Source of the DNA: Thermodesulfobacteriota bacterium
Lineage (GTDB): Bacteria; Desulfobacterota; WTBG01; CAIYCZ01; CAIRTM01
Direction: 5' to 3'
Length of the DNA: 47,683 nt
Assembly: GCA_028278025.1 (NCBI GenBank)
Contig: JANQFE010000025.1
Location: forward strand, 1 to 47,683
This document shows, in pieces, positions 41,160-47,683 of this stretch (within the stretch, counting starts at the first letter, position 1; each line of letters begins with the position of its first letter). The position numbers were made by a program, and so were the translations under genes. A model generated the notes under the pieces. The model was given only the letters and a program-made list of their open reading frames with translations. It did not search any database and was not told where the DNA came from.

Positions 41160-42565
41160 GTTTCAGCTGCAAGGTCATATTTTTGAATTTTCGCCTGCAG
41201 CGTCGGGCGCGACAGCCCGAGAATCTTTGCCGCAAGTGACTGGTTTCCCTGGGTGTGATCAAGAACTTCCCTGATGACAATGCGTGAAAAATGATCGCTG
41301 AGTGTATTAAAAAGATCTGATACGGATTGGGATCTAAGCTGCAGGCGGACCCATCTTTTTATGACTTCTTCTGCGTCCGCATGATCTTGGGCTCGGCTTT
41401 CACTGTTGAGAATGCCGGTAATATCTTCTGCGCTTATTGGACTGCCCCTGCTGAAAATCAGGGATTTTTGAAGCGTATTGGCAAGCTCACGAACATTTCC
41501 GGGCCATGCATTGCTGCGAAGAAGGGCTATGGCACTGTCAGTCAGGCCGGGATTCTGCAAAGACATTTCACGGGCATATTTTGTCACAAAATAGTGCGAT
41601 AATAAAGGAATGTCATCCGGACGCTCCCGCAGAGACGGAAGCTTGATGGTCACAACATTCAGCCGGTAGAAAAGATCTTCTCTAAAGAGGCCCATCTTTA
41701 ATAAGTCTTCAAGGTTGCGATTTGTGGCTGCAATAATGCGAACATCTGCCTTGAGCAGCCCCTCACCGCCTAGACGCTCTATAGTCTTTTCTTCCAGCAG
41801 ACGTAGAATCTTAGCCTGAATACTAATGGGCATATCTCCGATTTCGTCCAGAAAAATTGTTCCGCCACGAGCCTGCTCGACCTTGCCAACACGTCTGCGG
41901 GTAGCTCCTGTAAAAGAGCCTTTTTCATACCCAAACAGCTCTGATTCAAGCAGGGTTTCAGGTATGGCTACACAGTTGATTACCATGAACGGTTGTTCAG
42001 ATCTCAGGCTATGCTGATAGAGTGCCCGTGCCACGAGTTCTTTGCCGGTGCCGGATTCACCCCGTATCAGTACTGTAGTATCTGTAGGGGCAACTTTACC
42101 GATAGCCTTGTACACCTCCTGCATAACAGTGCTTCTACCAATCATTACTTCGGCTGGTTCAGTTTCCGGTATGGCATCCATCTGAACAGGGGTCCGCATG
42201 AAACGTCCAGCCTCAAGGGCTTGTTCAACGAGCTTCAGAATCTCAGGGATATTAAACGGCTTTAGTATGTAGTCGAATGCGCCCTGCTTGGTAGCTTCAA
42301 TTGCAGTATCAGTGGTCCCAAAAGCTGTCATAACAATAACAGGCAGTTTTGGTTCTATTTGTTTTATTTTCTGGAGTGCTTCTATACCGCTTATGCCCGG
42401 AAGGTTCACATCCGTAATGACCAGATCTATCGAATGAGATTCAACCAGGTTGTTTACCTCTTCACCGCTAAGGGCTTTGAGCACGCTGTGGGCTTCTTCC
42501 GTAAGAATCTTTTCGAAAATTACGTGAATCTGGGGATCGTCATCAACAATGAGGATAGTTGCCAT
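41132..42565 (-). CDS. NtrC-family response regulator (REC-AAA-Fis)
   Basis: 477 residues. The receiver has the acidic pair in LIVDDDPQ, the phospho-Asp in LVITDVNLPG (about Asp52), and Lys in ILKPFN. The AAA+ domain has GESGTGKE, a sigma-54 loop written GSFTGA instead of GAFTGA, and GGTIFLDEIGD. A Fis HTH ends it (AAKILGLSRPTLQAKIQKY). It is divergent from the sensor kinase gene (42736), its likely partner, with 170 bp between. The sigma-54-type promoter 170 bp downstream of its stop marks the small membrane protein gene as a probable target. Confidence 0.92.
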   Translation of the reverse strand: MATILIVDDDPQIHVIFEKILTEEAHSVLKALSGEEVNNLVESHSIDLVITDVNLPGISGIEALQKIKQIEPKLPVIVMTAFGTTDTAIEATKQGAFDYILKPFNIPEILKLVEQALEAGRFMRTPVQMDAIPETEPAEVMIGRSTVMQEVYKAIGKVAPTDTTVLIRGESGTGKELVARALYQHSLRSEQPFMVINCVAIPETLLESELFGYEKGSFTGATRRRVGKVEQARGGTIFLDEIGDMPISIQAKILRLLEEKTIERLGGEGLLKADVRIIAATNRNLEDLLKMGLFREDLFYRLNVVTIKLPSLRERPDDIPLLSHYFVTKYAREMSLQNPGLTDSAIALLRSNAWPGNVRELANTLQKSLIFSRGSPISAEDITGILNSESRAQDHADAEEVIKRWVRLQLRSQSVSDLFNTLSDHFSRIVIREVLDHTQGNQSLAAKILGLSRPTLQAKIQKYDLAAETRVKKDGPA

Positions 42566-42735
42566 GAGTTGTATTACTTGAAATATTATTATTCGAAATA
42601 TGCAAATTGCAAAATAACTAATTGATTTCTAACCCAGTTTTGTTAACATTTCAATAAAATAGTACTTCATCATCATCATAACGGGGGTTATAATAAAAAA
42701 ATTATAAAATATATTACTGTCTGCTAAAAAGCATT

Positions 42736-44658
42736 ATGTCTGCAAGATTTGCAATAAAAAACAGCATCCGTTCAAAACTTATCGCAAGTTTCATATTTGT
42801 AGTAATTCTTACAGGGGCTTTCTCTACGGTTGTCGGTATTATGATCATAAATGATACTGTCGTTGGGCAGGCCTATGATTCGGTACAGAGCAACCTGTCG
42901 ACTGCTCAGTTTATTTATGATGAACGGATCAACGTCATCAGAATAGCTGTAGAGCATGCAGCCTCGCTGCCTGACATTAAAAATTTTCTGCTCAAAAAAA
43001 ATATGATCGGTCTCACTGCACGGCTGCAGAACTTCCGCCGTGATGCAGGCATTGATATAATGAACATCACGGACCCTGCCGGTAAAATCATGATCAGGTC
43101 CCGTAATCCTGTTCAGTCCGGAGACACTGCTAAGGATGACCTGTTTGTTAACTATGTTATTGAACAAAAAAAAGCGGTATTCGGCAGCGACGTAATGTCA
43201 CGCACGGCCCTGCTAAGGGAGGGGGACGATCTGGCTGATCAGGCCTTTATCAAACGTATCCCCACACCGCATGCCCAGCAGCGGGATGCAACCCATGATG
43301 ACCGCGCTCTGGTTCTCAAAGCCGCTTATCCTGTCATGGATACCGGTCGGCTTATTGGAGTCCTCTATGGAGCCGTGCTCATTAATAAAAACTATGAGAT
43401 CGTGGACAGAATAAAGCGTCTCGTGTTTAAGGATGAAACCTATGACGGGTATGATTACGGCACGGCAACGATCTTCCTGGATGATATGCGCATTGCAACC
43501 AATGTGAAATCCCGTGAGGGCGCACGTGCAATTGGCACATGTGTTTCAGAAGAAGTATACACTAAGGTCGTGAAGCAGGGCAAAATATGGCTTGACAAGG
43601 CCTTTGTGGTTAACAACTGGTACATATCATCCTATAAACCCATTTATAATATTGCAAATGAAATTATCGGGATTTTATATGTCGGGATTCTTAAAACAAA
43701 ATTTGACAGCATTAAACAAAAGACCATACTCTATTTCCTGGCTGTCATTGGAGTAACCCTTGTAATCGCCATTGTGATTGCCGTCCTTCTCATCCAGTCC
43801 ATTTTCAAACCGGTCAGAAAACTTGTTGATGCTTCCGGAGAAATTGCACAGGGGAATTATCATAAAAGAATTTCCGTAGACTCGGGTGATGAACTTGGCT
43901 ATTTGTGCGATACATTCAACAAGATGGTTGACGGCATCGTGGAGCGCGATGAAAAATTAAAGGAACAGACCCAAAAGCAGACGCAGCAGGCTGAAAAACT
44001 TGCTTCCCTGGGACGCCTGGCATCGGGCATCGCCCATGAAATCAATAACCCGCTTACCGGCATACTGGCTTTCAGTTCCGAGCTGCGTGACGATTTTAAG
44101 GACAGCGAGTACAAGGAAGACCTTGATCTCATTGTTGAGGAAACCCTGCGCTGCCGAAAAATAGTAAAGGAAGTCCTTGATTTTGCCCGGGAGACGGCTC
44201 TGGAGAAACAGCATGCCAATATAAATGAGGTTATTGTATCCACACTTGCAATCCTGGAACACCATGTTGCATTTCACAATACTGAAATAGAGCAGCAGCT
44301 TGCAGGAGATATCCCGGAGGTATATATCGATGTAAATCAGATCAAATCCGTAATAAACAACCTGGCAGTCAATGCGGTTGATGCTATGCCCGCAGGTGGC
44401 AAAATTATAATTAGCACACGCTTTGATACAGTAAAAGGTGACGTGGTCATACAGTTTATCGATACAGGCGAGGGAATACCCCCGGAGCATCTTGAAAAAA
44501 TATTTGATCCTTTCTTTACTACCAAGGAAACCGGTAAAGGTACCGGACTGGGACTCTCGGTAACCTACGGGATTGTACAGCGCCACAGTGGTACGATCAC
44601 TGTTGAAAGCCGGCAGGGTACCGGGACTACCTTTACTATTACATTGCCTGCAAGATAG
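42736..44658 (+). CDS. Membrane sensor histidine kinase with single-Cache domain
   Basis: 640 residues. A first membrane helix (about 14-36) and a second (about 330-354) enclose a periplasmic Cache-type sensor domain ([54 protein letters not shown], in separate stretches). HAMP (about 355-405), a HisKA domain with the phospho-His in [13 protein letters not shown] (about 434), and a HATPase domain ([30 protein letters not shown]) follow. Small organic acids are common ligands of this sensor type. It is 18 bp before the receiver-kinase gene and divergent from the NtrC-type regulator, forming one phosphorelay set. Confidence 0.9.
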   Translation: MSARFAIKNSIRSKLIASFIFVVILTGAFSTVVGIMIINDTVVGQAYDSVQSNLSTAQFIYDERINVIRIAVEHAASLPDIKNFLLKKNMIGLTARLQNFRRDAGIDIMNITDPAGKIMIRSRNPVQSGDTAKDDLFVNYVIEQKKAVFGSDVMSRTALLREGDDLADQAFIKRIPTPHAQQRDATHDDRALVLKAAYPVMDTGRLIGVLYGAVLINKNYEIVDRIKRLVFKDETYDGYDYGTATIFLDDMRIATNVKSREGARAIGTCVSEEVYTKVVKQGKIWLDKAFVVNNWYISSYKPIYNIANEIIGILYVGILKTKFDSIKQKTILYFLAVIGVTLVIAIVIAVLLIQSIFKPVRKLVDASGEIAQGNYHKRISVDSGDELGYLCDTFNKMVDGIVERDEKLKEQTQKQTQQAEKLASLGRLASGIAHEINNPLTGILAFSSELRDDFKDSEYKEDLDLIVEETLRCRKIVKEVLDFARETALEKQHANINEVIVSTLAILEHHVAFHNTEIEQQLAGDIPEVYIDVNQIKSVINNLAVNAVDAMPAGGKIIISTRFDTVKGDVVIQFIDTGEGIPPEHLEKIFDPFFTTKETGKGTGLGLSVTYGIVQRHSGTITVESRQGTGTTFTITLPAR

Positions 44659-44688
44659 CGTTCATGTTACACACACGTGGAGCAGCCC

Positions 44689-45762
44689 ATGAAAAATATC
44701 ATAAACATACTCATCATTGATGATGATGCAATTGTGTTGAAAAGCTGTCTGAAGATTTTCAGAAAACAAAGCAGTTATGTGATTGATACCGCTTCATCAG
44801 GAACAGAAGGGCTTCAGCAGGCTCAAAAGAAAAAATACGACATTGTTATCACCGACCTTAAAATGCCCCAGCTGGGCGGCATGGAGGTGCTGAAAACACT
44901 TCGTACTGATCAGCCTGATGTAACTGTTATCATCTTTACCGGCTATGCAACGGTTGACACAGCCCGGCAGGCCTTAAGGCTGGGGGCCTTTGATTATGTG
45001 CCCAAGCCGTTCAAGCCGGATGAGCTGCGCGAGGTGGTTGCCAATGCGGTAATGGCCAGAGAAGATGACCCCAATGCTAAAATGCTTGATCTTATGGCTA
45101 TTGTTTCCCATGAACTCAAGAGCCCCTTATCGGTGGTTCATACTACCGCCGAAACACTGTATCGGGGCTATTTCGGCAATCTCCCGCCGGAACAGCATAA
45201 AACAATTGAAGCCATTCTGCGCAACTGCCAGTATCTTGAGGATATCATTCGAAACTACCTTGATCTTTCCAAAATGGAGCTTGATGAACTGGATTCTTTT
45301 AAAAAAGAGATCGATCTCCTGCAGGATGTCATCAAGCCTGTTCTGGATATACCCGAACATCGCGATAATACCCAGGATATAACAATTGCAACCGATTTCA
45401 TGGTCTCTTCAACGGTATACGGCGATCCCAATTTGCTCAGAATTGTCATGACCAACCTGGTAAACAATGCCATTAAATACGGCCGCAACGGCACAACCAT
45501 GTCTGTGTCGCTCCGTGAAAATAACAATGCCTATGAAATTGCAGTGTATAATGAAGGTGTGGGCATTTCTAAAGATGATATAGAGCACAAACTGTTTAAA
45601 AAATTTGTGCGCCTGCGGCAAAGGAGTACCGGGGGTATAAAAGGGTCAGGCCTGGGTTTGTACATCTGTAAAACTATTGTTGCAAAACATGGAGGTACCA
45701 TCCGCGTAGAGTCCGAAGAAGGCCAATGGGTCCGTTTTATTGTTTCACTGCCAAAGAAATAA
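44689..45762 (+). CDS. Receiver-histidine kinase hybrid protein
   Basis: 357 residues from the ATG at 44689 (GGAG six bases upstream); a GTG at 44677 is possible. The receiver comes first (ILIIDDDAIV, phospho-Asp in IVITDLKMPQ near 53, Lys in YVPKPFK), then a HisKA domain (VSHELKSPLSVV, His about 144) and a HATPase (NLVNNAIKYG, NEGVGIS, GSGLGLYICKTI). There is no membrane segment, so it is cytoplasmic. It probably receives phosphate from the preceding kinase and relays or modulates it. The 3' end is 22 bp from MITE-like copy 3. Confidence 0.9.
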   Translation: MKNIINILIIDDDAIVLKSCLKIFRKQSSYVIDTASSGTEGLQQAQKKKYDIVITDLKMPQLGGMEVLKTLRTDQPDVTVIIFTGYATVDTARQALRLGAFDYVPKPFKPDELREVVANAVMAREDDPNAKMLDLMAIVSHELKSPLSVVHTTAETLYRGYFGNLPPEQHKTIEAILRNCQYLEDIIRNYLDLSKMELDELDSFKKEIDLLQDVIKPVLDIPEHRDNTQDITIATDFMVSSTVYGDPNLLRIVMTNLVNNAIKYGRNGTTMSVSLRENNNAYEIAVYNEGVGISKDDIEHKLFKKFVRLRQRSTGGIKGSGLGLYICKTIVAKHGGTIRVESEEGQWVRFIVSLPKK

Positions 45763-45784
45763 ACGTACCTTCTTTTCCGGCACA

Positions 45785-45863
45785 CACATAGCCGCGGGCG
45801 GTCAAGCCGCATCAGCCGTTGCAGCGCTCACCCGCAAGGCTATGCTCTTTTGCGAAATGCTCT
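45785..45863. repeat. MITE-like element, truncated copy 3
   Basis: Only the right-hand 79 bp of the family are present, from CACATAGCCGC to the terminal GAAATGCTCT, followed by A. ATCAGCCGTTGCAG matches the inverted-repeat arm of copy 1 exactly. The left two thirds are missing, so this copy is not mobile by itself. It fills most of the gap between the hybrid kinase gene and the convergent FAD oxidoreductase gene. Confidence 0.75.
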
Positions 45864-45908
45864 AATTCATTAAATGAAAATATTTGTTCAAAAAAAATAC
45901 TATATTGT

Positions 45909-47474
45909 CTATTCTTCTACCGGAATATTATGGGGTGGATTTGAAACAACATTAGGGTCTATAGCCTTTTTTATTTCCTTCAATAGCCGGTCATATTTAA
46001 ACACCGGTCCTGCCATGGCATGATAGGGTCCGCCCAGGAAGGGCCCGATTCCGTTTTCATGGCCGTTTTGCAGGTCTTCTTTGGTCATGGCCAGCAGTTT
46101 GCCCATCAGGTCACCCAGGTCTTCCGGAGTCTTTTCAACCGGGTAATCGGTTTCACCAAATCCAAAGTGGCTGAAGTCATACGTGCCGACCCAGTCGGGT
46201 CCGTCGCAATCCAGGATGGGTGGTGAAAATTTTTCAACCCACTCGCAGCCTGATTTCACCAGATCAATAGAACTCTGGATAGTATCACTTGCCAGCTTAA
46301 GGGCCAGAAAGGTACCCGCCGGCCGCATCATACGAGAACCGTTGGTGTCCCTGATCCAGTTATTGGCGGTGCGGGGAACCCACATATCAAAGACCTCCTG
46401 TTTAATCCTTTTACCGCCCGTATCTGTAATAATATCTTCAAGTACCCGCTTTTCATACTCAAGCTGCTTATTTGAGGTAAATCCCCATAGACAGACCCCC
46501 ACGGCATACTTTACATTGTCCTGAAAGATGCGGCTTTTCCAGGTTTCCCAGTACTGTTCATTAGAGCTTGCCCACCACCAGATGTAATACACGGTGGGCC
46601 ATTTCTGCAACACACCGCCGATCTCAGCCCGGCCCACTTCATACATAAAGTCCGCTGCACCTTCCAGATCATCATATTTAATAATCTCCCAGTGGAAGCG
46701 GTCCTCAGGCAGTGTGGAGGTCATGTTGGGGATATAGCCCTCGGCCGGCCACTCTTTGGGTCCCGGGTAAGGATGCAGCTTTACCGCCATCCTGGTTACC
46801 ATCCCAACACCACCCAGGGCTCCGCAGTAGCCGCGCATCATGCCCCGCAGGTCAGAGCCCGGACCCTTGCCCCAGAACCCGCAGCCGGCATCCTGAGAAA
46901 ACGAACCCGTGCGTAGCAACTCACCATTCGGCAGAATCCATTCCATGCCCAGCACATTGCGGTAAGAAACACCCAGGCGGAAGGCAACCCCCCACAGTCC
47001 CTGGAACGTGTGGCCGGCCAGAGCTGATGACTGAGCGCTGGCCTCAGGTGAACCGATGTAGAGCCCGCGCTTGTTGGCCTCAGCATGCAGTTGGGCCACG
47101 GTTGCATAGGGTTCAAGAACCGCATACATGTTTTTTTCATCAATTTCTACTATCCTGTTCATCCGTTTAGAGTCTATAATAACAGTATGCGGCCGGGTCG
47201 GGGCAGTGGCCAGAGACCACTGGTTTGACCCTACCGGGATGAAGGGAATCTTGTAGCGGTTGCAGATCTTGACCACCTTCTGAGTCTCCATAGTCCCGTT
47301 GGGCAGCACCACAAACTCCGGCGGCACACTCTGCCCCAGCGTCTTGGGCGGCAGCCAGTCCCCAAAATAAGCATTTACCGTGGCCGCGTTGTCCTTTACA
47401 TTGCCCTGACCCAGGGCCGCCTCAAAAGCATTCAGTATCTCATCATGTTTTTCATGTCGTACCATATTCTCCAT
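45909..47474 (-). CDS. FAD-binding oxidoreductase of the GlcD / vanillyl-alcohol oxidase type
   Basis: 521 residues; AGGAG lies just upstream of the ATG at 47474. The PCMH-type FAD domain is near 50-240: PEFVVLPNGT, FIPVGSNQ, and then SPEASAQSSALAGHTFQGLWG in two adjacent parts. GGVGMVTRMAVKLHPYPGP follows, and a C-terminal cap domain ends the protein. Such enzymes oxidise hydroxy acids, aldehydes or alcohols and pass electrons to a Fe-S partner. The gene upstream in the same direction encodes a CCG-domain protein, cut by the window end, which fits a GlcD/GlcF-like pair. The substrate is not evident. It converges with the kinase genes. Confidence 0.85.
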   Translation of the reverse strand: MENMVRHEKHDEILNAFEAALGQGNVKDNAATVNAYFGDWLPPKTLGQSVPPEFVVLPNGTMETQKVVKICNRYKIPFIPVGSNQWSLATAPTRPHTVIIDSKRMNRIVEIDEKNMYAVLEPYATVAQLHAEANKRGLYIGSPEASAQSSALAGHTFQGLWGVAFRLGVSYRNVLGMEWILPNGELLRTGSFSQDAGCGFWGKGPGSDLRGMMRGYCGALGGVGMVTRMAVKLHPYPGPKEWPAEGYIPNMTSTLPEDRFHWEIIKYDDLEGAADFMYEVGRAEIGGVLQKWPTVYYIWWWASSNEQYWETWKSRIFQDNVKYAVGVCLWGFTSNKQLEYEKRVLEDIITDTGGKRIKQEVFDMWVPRTANNWIRDTNGSRMMRPAGTFLALKLASDTIQSSIDLVKSGCEWVEKFSPPILDCDGPDWVGTYDFSHFGFGETDYPVEKTPEDLGDLMGKLLAMTKEDLQNGHENGIGPFLGGPYHAMAGPVFKYDRLLKEIKKAIDPNVVSNPPHNIPVEE

Positions 47475-47580
47475 GGCTATTCTCCTATCAATAATAGTAA
47501 TGAAGGAATTGTGAATACAGAAACTAAAGAATTTTGTAAGTTAATTCCTTAATTCCATAATCTCAAAATTCCTAAATCAA

Positions 47581-47683
47581 CTAAAGCGCTTGCATCATTA
47601 GATCAAATATGTCAACGATCTCCAGCTTCTCTGCCAGGCCTATGCCGCCGGCTCGCAGGTTGGTCTCACACCACGGACAGCTC
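47581..47683 (-). CDS. CCG-domain (HdrD/GlcF-like) Fe-S oxidoreductase, C-terminal end only
   Basis: The last 33 codons of a gene that continues beyond the window. The frame reads SCPWCETNLRAGG and ends DIFDLMMQAL before TAG at 47581-47583. CPWC with the following residues is the second half of a CCG motif, as in heterodisulfide reductase subunit D and glycolate oxidase GlcF, which carry Fe-S clusters and accept electrons from a flavoprotein. The stop is 107 bp before the FAD oxidoreductase gene, so both are probably on one transcript. Confidence 0.75.
   Translation of the reverse strand, partial: SCPWCETNLRAGGIGLAEKLEIVDIFDLMMQAL

Overview
The window looks like a chromosomal segment of a strictly anaerobic bacterium, most likely of the Desulfobacterota (former Deltaproteobacteria). 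This is inferred from gene content: a monofunctional Ni-Fe CO dehydrogenase, MinD/Mrp-type ATPases carrying ferredoxin domains, several NifX-like proteins, a DUF5320-type protein, a multiheme cytochrome, an ADP-forming acetyl-CoA synthetase, a CoA-transferase/GNAT fusion, and three sigma-54 activators. No rRNA, tRNA, CRISPR array or complete transposase gene was seen.

Region 1 (1-7000) starts with a fragment of an ERCC4/XPF-type nuclease and a gene-poor stretch. A 1068-residue secreted PKD/Ig-like surface protein follows, then a 67-residue peptide with a twin-arginine-like leader. Convergent to these lies a PqqD-like / HprK-like kinase / nucleotidyltransferase cassette. Region 2 (7200-15800, + strand, visibly AT-rich in parts) is a glycan or glycolipid cluster: two geranylgeranyl-reductase-type flavoproteins, GT4 and GT9 glycosyltransferases, a B12-binding radical SAM enzyme and two initiating sugar-phosphate transferases.

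Region 3 (30680 down to 15788, - strand) is a roughly 15 kb CO dehydrogenase island. In transcription order it runs: NifX-like, DUF5320-like, Mrp ATPase, degenerate receiver, two NifX-like proteins, CooS, NifX-like, ferredoxin, two ferredoxin-ATPases, TrmO-like, NifU-like, NifS, multiheme lipoprotein cytochrome, MBL-fold hydrolase, DUF1847-like, AhpD-like, a tandem-repeat Cys protein, and a methyltransferase. A good -24/-12 (sigma-54) promoter precedes the first gene. A PAS-AAA-Fis activator is encoded divergently, with repeated TGCAATA-type motifs between them. The cytochrome gene carries an in-frame TGA at codon 60, between its lipoprotein signal/first heme motif and the remaining hemes, so it is a candidate selenoprotein or a nonsense-interrupted gene.

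Region 4 (32284-37357, - strand) is an acetyl-CoA/acetate block: DRTGG/BioD-like protein, ADP-forming acyl-CoA synthetase, and acetyl-CoA hydrolase/transferase fused to a GNAT domain. Region 5 (37477-45762) is regulatory. Two sigma-54 activators are each followed by a small gene with its own sigma-54-type promoter, and both promoters have TGTAAA/TTTACA palindromes 130-150 bp upstream. A sensor kinase and a receiver-kinase hybrid complete it. Region 6 (45909-end) holds a GlcD-like FAD oxidoreductase and the last codons of a CCG-domain Fe-S partner.

A dispersed element of about 190 bp with terminal inverted repeats (AGAGCATTTC...GAAATGCTCT) occurs at 16901-17093 and 40420-40608, with a truncated third copy at 45785-45863. 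It looks like a MITE family with a TA target preference. All functional statements are read from motifs and neighbours only; no searches were run.
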